From assembly GCA_018376535.1 (NCBI GenBank), contig JAHABC010000005.1, positions 62,001-126,000 of the forward strand: 64,000 bases of DNA, read 5' to 3'. A model generated the notes under the pieces. It ran no database searches. It was not told the DNA's origin and was given only the letters and a program-made list of their open reading frames with translations. The position numbers and the translations under genes are program-made. This stretch comes from Ruminococcus sp. GTDB lineage: Bacteria; Bacillota; Clostridia; Oscillospirales; Ruminococcaceae. This document shows, piece by piece, positions 17,453-25,946 of this stretch (the stretch's first letter is position 1; every line of letters begins with the position of its first letter).

Positions 17453-17805
17453 GATATTTTCACCTTGTTAATCCTTTCAATAAGTTCATTTTTAGATATA
17501 CCAGTTTGAATAGCCTTTTGAACACATTCATCAAATTGGGAAAACATACTTTTTTTAATAGTAGTATCAGTTACTTTAGCCACAAAGCTACCACGACCAG
17601 TTAATGAATATATAATGCCATCATTTTCAAGCTGATTATACGCCTTAACTACAGTATTAGGATTAACACTTAACTCTTTAGCAAGAGTTCTAATACTAGG
17701 TAGTTGAGAGTTTTCGGTTAATACTCCTTTAATAATCAATTCAATAATTTTGTTATATAGTTGTTCGTAGATAGGAGTACGGCTCATTAAATCGATATCA
17801 AACAT
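17449..17805 (-). CDS. GntR-family transcriptional regulator, YtrA subfamily
   Basis: 118 residues starting at ATG 17805, after AAAGGAGG; an upstream in-frame extension would run through the promoter. Winged helix with SRTPIYEQLYNKIIELI and LPSIRTLAKELSVNPNTVVK (DNA recognition helix), then ENDGIIYSLTGRGSFVA; the short C-terminal dimerisation helix pair replaces a ligand domain, typical of YtrA. It heads the ABC operon and probably represses it through the dyad at 17828-17848. YtrA-type repressors are usually relieved by cell-wall-active antibiotics; that is family knowledge. Confidence 0.9.
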   Translation of the reverse strand: MFDIDLMSRTPIYEQLYNKIIELIIKGVLTENSQLPSIRTLAKELSVNPNTVVKAYNQLENDGIIYSLTGRGSFVAKVTDTTIKKSMFSQFDECVQKAIQTGISKNELIERINKVKIS

Positions 17806-17827
17806 AGCGAAACCTCCTTTCAAAAAG

Positions 17828-17848
17828 TGTACTACATATTCTAATACA
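17828..17848. promoter_or_regulatory. Candidate operator of the GntR/ABC operon
   Basis: Dyad TGTACTA (17828-17834) - 7 bases - TAATACA (17842-17848), six of seven positions matched. It covers the expected transcription start just downstream of the -10 box. Confidence 0.5.
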
Positions 17849-17851
17849 ATT

Positions 17852-17880
17852 AGTATATCATAATAAATGTTATATGTCAA
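17852..17880 (-). promoter_or_regulatory. SigA-type promoter of the GntR/ABC operon
   Basis: Minus strand TTGACA (17880-17875) and TATACT (17857-17852), spacer 17 bp. Confidence 0.75.
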
Positions 17881-17956
17881 TTGTATAGGGCTTATTTTTC
17901 GTAGATGTTTTATTAGAAAAACAAAAAATTTACAGAAAATTTTTTTAAAAAATCTC

Positions 17957-18080
17957 TTGACATTATCAAAAGGCGGTGATATAATAATACTTGAAAAACA
18001 ACCGTACTATTACTTATAATACGGTTTGTGTTAAATTACTAATATGTGTATAATAAATTTAGTGAATTTCAACATATTAA
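17957..18080 (+). promoter_or_regulatory. Strong promoter followed by hairpins but no gene (candidate small RNA)
   Basis: TTGACA (17957-17962), 17 bp, TATAAT (17980-17985). The first transcribed bases hold a stem AACCGTA / TACGGTT (about 18000-18027), then CAACAT / ATGTTG (about 18070-18087). No open reading frame with a ribosome-binding site follows; the next gene has its own promoter at 18173. It may make a small RNA or a long leader. Nothing identifies a known RNA family. Confidence 0.4.
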
Positions 18081-18172
18081 AAATGTTGCACTAAGTCACA
18101 AGAAAGTTTAAAAATATGTGTAGAAGTTTTGGAACGTTTTTTGTACTTATTGCCGATTTTAAGTTTTGTATA

Positions 18173-18201
18173 TTGACATATCTGCTAATTAGTGTTATAA
18201 T
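18173..18201 (+). promoter_or_regulatory. SigA-type promoter of the Thr-rich surface protein
   Basis: TTGACA (18173-18178), 17 bp, TATAAT (18196-18201), 75 bases before the ATG. Confidence 0.75.
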
Positions 18202-18276
18202 ACAATTGTAATTAAAAACCATGAATTTAAAATCTATCTGGATTTTAAATATATAGAAAGAAAAGGAGTTTTTATT

Positions 18277-18771
18277 ATGAAAAACAACAAATTGAAAAGA
18301 TTAATGGCTATAACTTTTAGTACTTGTATAGTTGCATCTATGGGTGTAATAGGTGTATCCGCAGCCGAAGAACCAACCGATACTACAGTATCTGAAGAAG
18401 TTACTACTACAGAAGCTTCAACTACTACTGAAGCACCAGTAGAAACTACTACTACAGAAGCTCCAGCTACTACAGTAACAGCAGAAAGTTCTACTACAGA
18501 GGCTCCAACTACTACAGTAACAGCAGTTCAAACTACAAAAGCTACTACTGCTACCACAAAAGCTACCACTGCTACTACAAAAGCTAATGTAACTAGTACT
18601 AATGCTACAACTACAACAGCAAAGGCAACTACTACAACAAAGGCTCAAACCACAACAGCTACTAGTAAAAAATCAGACTCTCCAAAAACTGGCGATACTA
18701 GTGTAGCACCTATCTTACTAGCATCTGCATTAGCAGGAGCTACTTTAATAGCTACTAAGAAGAATAAGTAG
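18277..18771 (+). CDS. Secreted Thr-rich surface protein with LPXTG-like C-terminus
   Basis: 164 residues. Signal peptide (about 1-30: basic NNKLKR, hydrophobic run, VSAAEE cleavage region), then about 105 residues made almost only of Thr, Ala, Glu, Val, Pro and Lys in TTTEAP / TTTKA repeats, then SPKTGD, a hydrophobic stretch (APILLASALAGATLIA) and TKKNK. The end has the layout of a sortase signal, but Ser replaces the first Leu of LPKTG. The composition suggests an extended, possibly glycosylated stalk; no functional head is present. Monocistronic, with promoter 18173-18201 and a strong terminator. Confidence 0.8.
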   Translation: MKNNKLKRLMAITFSTCIVASMGVIGVSAAEEPTDTTVSEEVTTTEASTTTEAPVETTTTEAPATTVTAESSTTEAPTTTVTAVQTTKATTATTKATTATTKANVTSTNATTTTAKATTTTKAQTTTATSKKSDSPKTGDTSVAPILLASALAGATLIATKKNK

Positions 18772-18817
18772 TATTCTATTGTAACATAAATATTTTCCTT
18801 TAAAAATTATTAAAACT

Positions 18818-18849
18818 CAAGGGAACAGATATCTGTTCCCTTGTTTTTT
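18818..18849 (+). terminator. Rho-independent terminator after the Thr-rich protein
   Basis: Perfect palindrome CAAGGGAACAGAT / ATCTGTTCCCTTG (18818-18843) followed by TTTTTT. Confidence 0.85.
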
Positions 18850-18982
18850 GTATATAGATATAATTTTAAGTATATAATAGTTTATGTTTAATGTAGAATA
18901 TCTAATATATAGTAAAATTTCACAATAGATACTATTAAAATATATAAAAATATGTTAATGTCTACAAAAGTGATAAAACCTA

Positions 18983-19011
18983 TTGACATTTACTCTTAAT
19001 AGTGTTAAAAT
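18983..19011 (+). promoter_or_regulatory. SigA-type promoter of the hrcA operon
   Basis: TTGACA (18983-18988), 17 bp, TAAAAT (19006-19011). The CIRCE element begins at 19016, covering the transcription start. Confidence 0.75.
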
Positions 19012-19015
19012 GCAA

Positions 19016-19042
19016 TTAGCACTCAGGGAGAAAGAGTGCTAA
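19016..19042. promoter_or_regulatory. CIRCE operator (HrcA binding site)
   Basis: Perfect TTAGCACTC (19016-19024) - 9 bases - GAGTGCTAA (19034-19042), the canonical CIRCE inverted repeat. HrcA binds it to repress the operon at normal temperature and is released when GroEL is titrated. Confidence 0.97.
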
Positions 19043-19086
19043 CAACCTACTACGTTTACTGCTAGTACATTTGGAGGTGAAAGTTC

Positions 19087-20136
19087 TTGGACGATAGAAA
19101 GTTAAAAATCCTTGCAATAGTAGTAGATGAGTATATTAAAACAGGTGAACCTGTAGGTTCTAAGGTCATTTCAAAGCACCCAGATATAAACGTATCATCG
19201 GCGACCGTTAGAAATGATATGGCAACGCTAGAACAGTTAGGTTATTTGGTACAACCACATACATCAGCTGGTAGAGTTCCCACCTATAGTGGCTTTAGAT
19301 TATATATCGACAAACTTATGAAAGTTCAAGAACTTACTGCAGAAGAAAGGTTACAGTTAGATAAATCCTTAGAAGAACAAGGTGCTTTAACTGAAGAATC
19401 GATAATACAAAGTGCGACGCAAACCTTAGCAGAGCTTACTCAATGTGCAGTAGTAGTTGCAAATTCTGCTCCTAAGTTTTCGGTAATATCCAAAGTAGAG
19501 ATTATTCCGACAGGTAAAAGATTGTATGTTATACTGCTAATAACATCTAATGGAACTATTAAAAATAAGGCTTGTCGCTTAGAGTTCGATTTAACCTCCG
19601 AACAGATGGACTTCTTCTCTAAGTACATTCAAGAAAACCTACAAGGTGAGGCTATTGAAAGCCTATCCGATGAAAGAATGGAAGAACTTGTGACTGCCCT
19701 TGGAACTTATATGATGACCCTAACTCCACTAGTTCAAGGTATATATGAAATGTCTAGAGATTTACGCCGTGATGAGTATACCGTGCAAGGTGAAAGAAAC
19801 CTTTTGGCGTGTAACGACTTCGATAAAATGGATATCGTAAACTTCCTTGAAAATAAAAATAGATTTTCTGCTATGCTAGACGATGCTTTTAGTGGCATAC
19901 AGATTAAGTTCGGTCAAGAAGGTAGCGACGATTTTATTATTAGTAACTCTAGTATGATTATGTCACACTATAAAAAGGGTTCTAAAACTGCTGGTTCTCT
20001 TGGAATAATCGGTCCTATGCGTTTGAACTACGCCCGTATTATTCCTTATATAGAATATTTTACTCAAAAAATTACTGATATGATTACAGACCAAGACGCT
20101 GAGGCGAGAAAGGAAGAGGGTTCCAATGGCAACTGA
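19087..20136 (+). CDS. hrcA: Heat-inducible transcription repressor HrcA
   Basis: 349 residues, TTG start after GGAGGTGA. N-terminal winged helix includes VSSATVRNDMATLEQLGYLVQPHTSAGRVPT (split: VSSATVRNDMATLEQLGYL, about 38-57), the diagnostic DNA-binding block; the GAF-like middle and the C-terminal SLGIIGPMRLNYARIIPYIE are present. It represses this operon through the CIRCE site 45 bases upstream. Its last 11 bases overlap grpE, giving coupling. Full family length. Confidence 0.97.
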   Translation: MDDRKLKILAIVVDEYIKTGEPVGSKVISKHPDINVSSATVRNDMATLEQLGYLVQPHTSAGRVPTYSGFRLYIDKLMKVQELTAEERLQLDKSLEEQGALTEESIIQSATQTLAELTQCAVVVANSAPKFSVISKVEIIPTGKRLYVILLITSNGTIKNKACRLEFDLTSEQMDFFSKYIQENLQGEAIESLSDERMEELVTALGTYMMTLTPLVQGIYEMSRDLRRDEYTVQGERNLLACNDFDKMDIVNFLENKNRFSAMLDDAFSGIQIKFGQEGSDDFIISNSSMIMSHYKKGSKTAGSLGIIGPMRLNYARIIPYIEYFTQKITDMITDQDAEARKEEGSNGN

Positions 20137-20704
20137 AGAAAAAAACGTTAATTCTACAGAAGAAAATTTAGAGGATACATCAGTTGATGTAGATGTAGAT
20201 AATAACACTATTGAACAAGATGAAAACTCTAGTGTAGAACAAGAAAGTCAAGCGACTGGTAATGAGGTTGATACCTCAGATTTGGAAAAACAGTTACAAG
20301 AAGAAAAAGATAAATACCTTAGATTGTATGCTGAGTTCCAAAACTACAGAAATAGAACTACTAAAGAAAAAACTGAGGCTTATAATAATGCTATCGCAGA
20401 TTGCATTAAACAAATATTGCCCGTTATTGATAACTTTGAACGTGCATTAACTCAAGAATGTGCAGACGAAAGTTATAAATCTGGTATGGAGATGATATTT
20501 AAAAACTTTATGTCCATTTTAAACAAGTTGGGTGTTAAAGAGATAGAGGCTCTAGGCAAACCATTTGACCCAAACGTACATCACGCAATACAACAGTGCG
20601 AAAGCGATGAGTATGAAAGTGATATGGTATGTAATGTGTTTCAAAAAGGCTATACGCTCAATGAAAGACTTATTAGACCAGCTATGGTTCAAGTGGTTCA
20701 ATAA
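20126..20704 (+). CDS. grpE: Nucleotide exchange factor GrpE
   Basis: 192 residues. Acidic, low-complexity N-terminus (about 1-50), a long coiled coil (EKQLQEEKDKYLRLYAEFQNYRNRT, 53-75) and the beta domain ending GYTLNERLIRPAMVQVV, the GrpE signature. Accelerates ADP release from DnaK. Overlaps hrcA by 11 bases; followed by a large AT inverted repeat before dnaK. Confidence 0.97.
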   Translation: MATEEKNVNSTEENLEDTSVDVDVDNNTIEQDENSSVEQESQATGNEVDTSDLEKQLQEEKDKYLRLYAEFQNYRNRTTKEKTEAYNNAIADCIKQILPVIDNFERALTQECADESYKSGMEMIFKNFMSILNKLGVKEIEALGKPFDPNVHHAIQQCESDEYESDMVCNVFQKGYTLNERLIRPAMVQVVQ

Positions 20705-20726
20705 ATATAAAAAGTGATTATATAAA

Positions 20727-20758
20727 TATTAATTAATGGTATTATCCATTAATTAATA
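20727..20758. other. Perfect inverted repeat between grpE and dnaK
   Basis: TATTAATTAATGG (20727-20739) / CCATTAATTAATA (20746-20758), 13-bp stem, 6-base loop, no T-run. Likely an mRNA hairpin affecting processing or stability rather than a terminator, since dnaK has no promoter of its own that I can see. Confidence 0.5.
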
Positions 20759-20810
20759 TATCTCCGTGATAGACGGAAATAAAACTTATTTATCGAAAGG
20801 AAGTATTTTT

Positions 20811-22655
20811 ATGTCTAAGATTATTGGTATTGACTTAGGTACAACAAACTCATGTGTAGCAGTAATGGAGGGTGGTAACCCAGTAGTTATTGCAAACTCT
20901 GAAGGTGCTAGAACTACACCATCAGTAGTAGCATTTTCAAAGACAGGTGAAAGACTAGTTGGTCAAGTAGCAAAGCGTCAAGCTATTACAAACCCAGATA
21001 AGACAGTTATATCTATTAAGCGTCATATGGGTTCAGATTACAAAGTAGATATTGATGGCAAAAAGTATACTCCACAAGAAATTTCTGCTATGATACTACA
21101 AAAGTTAAAAGCCGATGCTGAAGCATATCTAGGGGAAAAGGTTACTGAAGCTGTAATTACAGTTCCAGCATACTTTACAGATGCTCAACGTCAAGCTACT
21201 AAAGATGCAGGTCAAATTGCAGGTTTAAACGTTAAGAGAATTATAAATGAACCTACTGCAGCTGCACTATCATATGGTATAGATAAGGAAGACGACCAAA
21301 AGATTATGGTATATGACCTTGGTGGTGGTACTTTCGATGTATCTATTATCGAGATGGGCGACGGCGTAACTGAAGTTTTAGCTACTGCTGGTAACAACCG
21401 TCTAGGTGGTGACGACTTCGACCAAAGAATTATCGATTGGTTAGTATCCGAATTTAAGGCTAGTGAAGGTATAGACTTAAGTGGCGATAAGATGGCTATG
21501 CAACGTCTAAAAGAGGCTGCTGAAAAGGCTAAGATTGAACTATCATCTACACCAACATCTAACATCAACCTACCATTTATTACTGCTGATGCTACTGGTC
21601 CAAAGCATATGGATATCACTCTAAGCAAGGCTAAGTTCGATAGTCTAACTGCTGATTTAGTTCAAGCTACAATGGGTCCAGTTGACCAAGCTCTAAGAGA
21701 TAGTGGCTTAAAACCAAGCGATTTAAATAAAGTATTAATGGTTGGTGGTTCTTCAAGAATACCAGCTGTATATGAGGCAGTTAAACAGAAGATTGGTAAA
21801 GAACCATTTAAGGGTATCAACCCAGATGAGTGTGTAGCATTAGGTGCAGCATATCAAGGTGGTATCATAGGTGGTGACGTTAAGGACGGTCTACTATTAC
21901 TAGATGTTACTCCACTATCATTAGGTCTTGAAACTATGGGTGGTGTATGCACTAAGATTATCGAAAGAAATACTACTATTCCAACTAAGAAGTCACAAAT
22001 CTTCTCAACTGCAGCAGATAATCAACCAGCCGTTGAAATTAACGTACTACAAGGTGAACGTGAGTTCGCTAAGGATAATAAATCTTTAGGTATGTTCAAA
22101 CTTGATGGTATTGCTCCAGCACCTAGAGGTATTCCACAGATTGAAGTTACTTTTGATATCGACCAAAACGGTATCGTACACGTATCAGCTAAGGACTTAG
22201 GTACTGGTAGAGAACAAAATATTACAATTACAGCATCTACAAATATGTCCAAGGACGATATCGATAAGGCAGTTAAGGAAGCTGAACAGTTCGCTGAACA
22301 AGATAAGAAGGCTCGTGAAGCTGTAGATACTAAGAACAATGCTGAAAGCCTAGTAATGCAAGTTGAAAAGGCTCTTAACGACTTTGGCGATAAGGTTTCT
22401 GAAAGCGAAAAAGCTCCAATACTTGATAAGTGCAACGCTCTAAAAGAAGCAGTAAAGACTGATAACATTGACGATATTAAGGCTAAGTATGATGAACTTC
22501 AAAAACTTATGAACGATATCGCTACTAAGGTATATCAACAGTCTGCACCACAAGGCGACCCAACTCAAAACGCAACTTATCAACAAGATACTTCTTCCAA
22601 TGATAACAACAACGATGACGGCGTTATCGATGCTGACTTTACTGAGGAAAAGTAA
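20811..22655 (+). CDS. dnaK: Molecular chaperone DnaK (Hsp70)
   Basis: 614 residues from ATG 20811 after AAAGGAAG; the frame is open upstream but the true N-terminus is MSKIIGIDLGTTNSCVAVME. ATPase domain motifs: VYDLGGGTFDVSII and LMVGGSSRIPAV; substrate-binding domain from about 385 (LLDVTPLSLGLETMGG, GIPQIEVTFDIDQNGI) and an acidic C-terminal tail ending GVIDADFTEEK. Folds nascent and damaged proteins with DnaJ and GrpE. Followed by a strong terminator, so dnaJ may be partly separate. Confidence 0.99.
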   Translation: MSKIIGIDLGTTNSCVAVMEGGNPVVIANSEGARTTPSVVAFSKTGERLVGQVAKRQAITNPDKTVISIKRHMGSDYKVDIDGKKYTPQEISAMILQKLKADAEAYLGEKVTEAVITVPAYFTDAQRQATKDAGQIAGLNVKRIINEPTAAALSYGIDKEDDQKIMVYDLGGGTFDVSIIEMGDGVTEVLATAGNNRLGGDDFDQRIIDWLVSEFKASEGIDLSGDKMAMQRLKEAAEKAKIELSSTPTSNINLPFITADATGPKHMDITLSKAKFDSLTADLVQATMGPVDQALRDSGLKPSDLNKVLMVGGSSRIPAVYEAVKQKIGKEPFKGINPDECVALGAAYQGGIIGGDVKDGLLLLDVTPLSLGLETMGGVCTKIIERNTTIPTKKSQIFSTAADNQPAVEINVLQGEREFAKDNKSLGMFKLDGIAPAPRGIPQIEVTFDIDQNGIVHVSAKDLGTGREQNITITASTNMSKDDIDKAVKEAEQFAEQDKKAREAVDTKNNAESLVMQVEKALNDFGDKVSESEKAPILDKCNALKEAVKTDNIDDIKAKYDELQKLMNDIATKVYQQSAPQGDPTQNATYQQDTSSNDNNNDDGVIDADFTEEK

Positions 22656-22681
22656 TAATTTGTAAACTTTAAATAATCAGT

Positions 22682-22714
22682 CGGGCGAATAGACTAAACT
22701 TATTCGCCCGTTTT
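22682..22714 (+). terminator. Rho-independent terminator between dnaK and dnaJ
   Basis: CGGGCGAATA (22682-22691) / TATTCGCCCG (22701-22710) then TTTT. GC-rich for this genome. Confidence 0.85.
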
Positions 22715-22760
22715 AAGATATATAATATTTATTAATTCAAAAAGTTAGTGAGGGTTTATT

Positions 22761-23954
22761 ATGGCAGAAAAAAGAGATTATTACGAGGTGTTAGGAGTTT
22801 CTAAAACAGCTTCCGAAGATGAAATAAAAAAGGCTTATAGAAAGTTAGCAAGACAATATCACCCAGATTTGCACCCAGACGATAAGGATTGTGCTGAAAA
22901 GTTTAAAGAAGTAAATGAGGCTTATGAAGTTCTTTCAGATAGTTCTAAAAAAGCTAGATACGACCAATTTGGTCATGCAGGTGTAGACCCTAACTATCAA
23001 GGTGGAGGCTACGGCGGTGGATATGCTGGAGGAAATCCATTTGGCGATATGAGTGACATCTTTGAGAACATCTTTGGTGGTGGCTTTGGTGGAGGTTTTA
23101 GCAGTGGATTTAGTGGTTCTTCAAGAAGTACTGCTAACGCTCCAAGAAAAGGTCAAGATATAAATGTAAATACTACCATAGACTTCATGGAAGCTTGTAA
23201 GGGCGTAAAGAAAGATATTAAAATCCAACGTACAGAAAACTGTCCAGATTGTAACGGAACAGGTTCTAGTAATGGCGTAACTGAAAATTGTTCAGAGTGT
23301 GGAGGTTCAGGTACTGTTAGAGTTACTCAGCGTACTGCATTTGGAAACATATCCACTGTGAGAACTTGTAGCAAGTGTAATGGTAAAGGTAAGATTATAA
23401 CCAACCCATGTCCAAAGTGTAGTGGTTCAGGTAGGGTTAGAAGTACTAGCACAATAACAGTAGATATCCCAGCTGGTATTGATGACGGTCAAACTTTAAG
23501 AGTAACTGGCAAAGGTTCAGCAGGTATAAACGGTGGTAGAAATGGCGACCTATTAGTTACGGTTAGTGTTAAAAAGAGCAGTATATTCCAACGTGATGGC
23601 TTTGATATCACTTGTGAAATTCCTATTACGTTTGCACAAGCGGTATTCGGAGCAGAACTTTCTGTGCCTACTATCGATGGCAAGGTTACACAAGTAATTC
23701 CAGAGGGAACTCAAACTGGCACTAAGTTTAGACTAAAAGGAAAAGGTGTTCAAAAGATAAACCGTTCCGATAGAGGCGACCAATACGTTATAGTAAACGT
23801 AGAAATTCCTAAGAACTTGACTAAACGTCAAAAAGAACTATTAAAAGAGTTCGATAACTCTGTAAGCGAAACTAACTACGCTAAAAGAAATAATTTTTCC
23901 AACAAGATTAAAAACTTCATGGAAGATTTAAAAGATAAGTTTAATAACATATAA
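22761..23954 (+). CDS. dnaJ: Chaperone protein DnaJ (Hsp40)
   Basis: 397 residues, type I DnaJ. J domain at 1-70 with the essential HPD (YHPDLHPDD); Gly/Phe-rich region about 80-125; zinc domain with four CxxCxGxG repeats (CPDCNGTG, CSECGGSG, CSKCNGKG, CPKCSGSG, about 165-235); C-terminal substrate domain. Stimulates DnaK ATPase. ATG preceded by GTGAGGG. Ends at a hairpin (23962-23992). Confidence 0.98.
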   Translation: MAEKRDYYEVLGVSKTASEDEIKKAYRKLARQYHPDLHPDDKDCAEKFKEVNEAYEVLSDSSKKARYDQFGHAGVDPNYQGGGYGGGYAGGNPFGDMSDIFENIFGGGFGGGFSSGFSGSSRSTANAPRKGQDINVNTTIDFMEACKGVKKDIKIQRTENCPDCNGTGSSNGVTENCSECGGSGTVRVTQRTAFGNISTVRTCSKCNGKGKIITNPCPKCSGSGRVRSTSTITVDIPAGIDDGQTLRVTGKGSAGINGGRNGDLLVTVSVKKSSIFQRDGFDITCEIPITFAQAVFGAELSVPTIDGKVTQVIPEGTQTGTKFRLKGKGVQKINRSDRGDQYVIVNVEIPKNLTKRQKELLKEFDNSVSETNYAKRNNFSNKIKNFMEDLKDKFNNI

Positions 23955-23961
23955 TAATAAA

Positions 23962-23992
23962 AAGAGGTTTATCAAAGTGCGATAAACCTCTT
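23962..23992. terminator. Terminator hairpin after dnaJ
   Basis: AAGAGGTTTATC (23962-23973) / GATAAACCTCTT (23981-23992), short T tail; also downstream of the minus-strand tRNA-Pro and so could act in both directions. Confidence 0.7.
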
Positions 23993-23999
23993 AAATATA

Positions 24000-24073
24000 T
24001 CTGAGTGACGGGACTTGAACCCACGACCTCTACCACCCCAAGGTAGCACGCTACCACCTGCGCTACACCCAGA
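24000..24073 (-). tRNA. tRNA-Pro (anticodon GGG)
   Basis: 74 bases on the minus strand. Acceptor arms TCTGGGT / ACTCAGA pair with one G-T; anticodon stem CTACC / GGTAG encloses the loop TTGGGGT, giving anticodon GGG; the T arm reads GTGGGTTCAAGTCCC. CCA is not encoded. Isolated between dnaJ and the ferredoxin gene. Confidence 0.93.
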
Positions 24074-24244
24074 TTTAGTATACATTATAACATACATTAC
24101 AGTATAAGTCAATAGATACCTTTAATATATAAGTACTGTTTCATATGAACAGGTTTTCATATATATTGACACTTTAATGCAATAAATTTTCTTGAAATTT
24201 GTATGATACTTATAAGAAAAATTTTGAAAATTTGCTGAAACCTC

Positions 24245-24273
24245 TTGATTTAATAAAATATATATGGTATACT
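24245..24273 (+). promoter_or_regulatory. SigA-type promoter of the ferredoxin gene
   Basis: TTGATT (24245-24250), 17 bp, TATACT (24268-24273), 70 bases before the ATG. Confidence 0.65.
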
Positions 24274-24342
24274 ATACTTGTGAAAATTTTAGATGTATAT
24301 ATAGTATATATCTATGGTAAATTTAATTGGAGGTGTATTTTA

Positions 24343-24513
24343 ATGGCATACAAAATTTCTGATGATTGTATCTCATGTGGTGCTTGTGCTGAAGGTTGTC
24401 CAGTAAGTGCTATCAGCGAAGGCGATGGCAAGTATGTTATCGATGCTGATACTTGTATTTCATGTGGTGCTTGTGCTGGTGTCTGTCCAGTAGGTGCTCC
24501 ATCTGAGGACTAG
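24343..24513 (+). CDS. 2[4Fe-4S] ferredoxin, clostridial type
   Basis: 56 residues from ATG 24343 (after TTGGAGGTG); a longer open frame upstream is not part of the protein. Two cluster motifs CISCGACAEGCPV (residues 9-21) and CISCGACAGVCPV (38-50) with the classic CxxCxxCxxxCP spacing. Low-potential electron carrier for pyruvate:ferredoxin oxidoreductase, hydrogenase and similar enzymes of anaerobic metabolism. Monocistronic, promoter 24245-24273, terminator 24575-24610. Confidence 0.97.
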   Translation: MAYKISDDCISCGACAEGCPVSAISEGDGKYVIDADTCISCGACAGVCPVGAPSED

Positions 24514-24574
24514 TTTTTTAGTTCTAAGTTAATATGTAACGTATTAACTTCGATTTTTTAACATTTATGTTTTA

Positions 24575-24610
24575 GCACTCCAAAGATGTATTCCTTGGAG
24601 TGCGTTTTTA
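24575..24610 (+). terminator. Rho-independent terminator after the ferredoxin gene
   Basis: GCACTCCAAAG / CCTTGGAGTGC (24575-24603) followed by GTTTTTA. Confidence 0.85.
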
Positions 24611-24771
24611 GTAGTTTTAAACAAAAAATTGTTTTATTAATATCGATAATAGTGTAATGTATTTAAAAATATTTCATTTTGGTTAAAATAAAAATAATTA
24701 CTTGCAATCGGTTAATTATAATGATAAAATAGTATTGTACACTAATACTTAATCTATGGAGGTTTTTATTA

Positions 24772-25371
24772 ATGAATAGATTTAATTTAAAAAAGATTTC
24801 ATTAGTTACATCTTTAATACTAGTAGCATCTGTATTTGTAGGCTGTAATAGTAGTATTAAAGACGATAATAGTGGTAAAGGAGAAATTACAGTAAGTTCC
24901 ACTACTACTATTGTAAAAAAAGAGGGCGAATCCATTAAAGCCAACCTAGGCGAAGAAACTGTTAATGAAGACATAGGCATAACTGTAAAGAATATATATA
25001 AGATGGATTTAGAAGATGATGAGTATATTAATCTAGCAATATATGTACAAATAACAAATAAATCCAAGGAAACTAATGAGTATTCTGCAATAGATAACTT
25101 TGGCGTTAGAGAACAAGGTGCTACTACAGATAATGTCGATATGTTAGGACTATCCAACTCTTACTTGTACATAAAGAGAAATACAAACTTTAACCGCTTA
25201 AGTGGAGCAGTTGCCCCTAACACTATGTTAGATGGCCTAGTTACTATTAGAGTACCTAAAGACTTCCAAGAGGCTACATTTGTATTCTATCCAAACGTAA
25301 TTACAAGTACTGGTGAGATAACTTTGACATTCACTCCAGATGATTTGGAAGATTTACCACTATCTGAGTAA
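24772..25371 (+). CDS. Lipoprotein with DUF4352-like immunoglobulin fold
   Basis: 199 residues. Signal peptide with lipobox (SVFVGC, Cys at about 24) predicts lipid anchoring on the outer face of the membrane. After a polar linker (25-60) there is a beta-rich domain with NEDIGITVKNIYKMD, INLAIYVQITNKSKE and LDGLVTIRVPKD, the pattern of DUF4352-type domains in Firmicute lipoproteins. Function unknown. Weak promoter candidate at 24702-24730 (TTGCAA, TAAAAT). A cyclophilin gene follows 18 bases later, so the two are co-transcribed and may both act on extracytoplasmic or general protein folding. Confidence 0.75.
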   Translation: MNRFNLKKISLVTSLILVASVFVGCNSSIKDDNSGKGEITVSSTTTIVKKEGESIKANLGEETVNEDIGITVKNIYKMDLEDDEYINLAIYVQITNKSKETNEYSAIDNFGVREQGATTDNVDMLGLSNSYLYIKRNTNFNRLSGAVAPNTMLDGLVTIRVPKDFQEATFVFYPNVITSTGEITLTFTPDDLEDLPLSE

Positions 25372-25389
25372 CTATAGGAGGTTTTTAAT

Positions 25390-25863
25390 ATGGTTCAAAT
25401 TGAAATGGAAAACGGTAAGGTAATAAAATTAGAGTTATATCCAGAAGTTGCTCCAATTACCGTAGAAAACTTTGAGAAACTTGTAAAAGAGGGTTTCTAT
25501 AATGGACTTACATTCCATAGAGTTATCAGTGGCTTTATGATACAAGGTGGTTGTCCTAAGGGTAACGGCACTGGTGGCCCTGGATATAATATCAAAGGTG
25601 AGTTTTCATCTAACGGTTTTAAGAACGACTTAAAACATACTAGAGGAGTTATATCTATGGCAAGAGCACAAGACCCTAATTCTGCTGGTTCGCAGTTCTT
25701 TATAATGCACGAGGACGCACCTTATCTTGATGGTCAATACGCTAGTTTTGGCAAGGTTATCGAGGGTATGGACGTTGTGGACGAAATAGCTAACGTTAGA
25801 ACTAACTTCGCTGATGCACCTTTAGAACCACAAGTAATGAAATCTGTAACTATTATCGATTAG
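25390..25863 (+). CDS. Peptidyl-prolyl cis-trans isomerase, cyclophilin type
   Basis: 157 residues, a single cyclophilin domain with no signal peptide, so cytoplasmic. Active-site blocks: FHRVISGFMIQGGCPKGNGT (about 47-66), RGVISMARAQDPNSAGSQFF (about 85-105) and LDGQYASFGKVIEGM. It speeds prolyl isomerisation. Ribosome-binding site AGGAGG (25376-25381). Probably co-transcribed with the lipoprotein and ends at a terminator. Confidence 0.95.
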   Translation: MVQIEMENGKVIKLELYPEVAPITVENFEKLVKEGFYNGLTFHRVISGFMIQGGCPKGNGTGGPGYNIKGEFSSNGFKNDLKHTRGVISMARAQDPNSAGSQFFIMHEDAPYLDGQYASFGKVIEGMDVVDEIANVRTNFADAPLEPQVMKSVTIID

Positions 25864-25886
25864 ATTGCATCTAACTTATTGAAAAT

Positions 25887-25917
25887 ATGCCTGTTCCAAT
25901 AGGAGCAGGTATTTTTT
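25887..25917 (+). terminator. Rho-independent terminator after the cyclophilin gene
   Basis: ATGCCTGTTCC / GGAGCAGGTAT stem (with G-T pairs) followed by TTTTTT. Confidence 0.8.
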
Positions 25918-25946
25918 AAAATCAAACTAGAAAGGATTATACATAT

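Noticed and set aside
18418..18648. Cys/Ser-rich minus-strand frame opposite the Thr-rich gene
   Set aside because: It is the mirror of the ACT/ACA-rich repeats of the real plus-strand gene; no ribosome-binding site.
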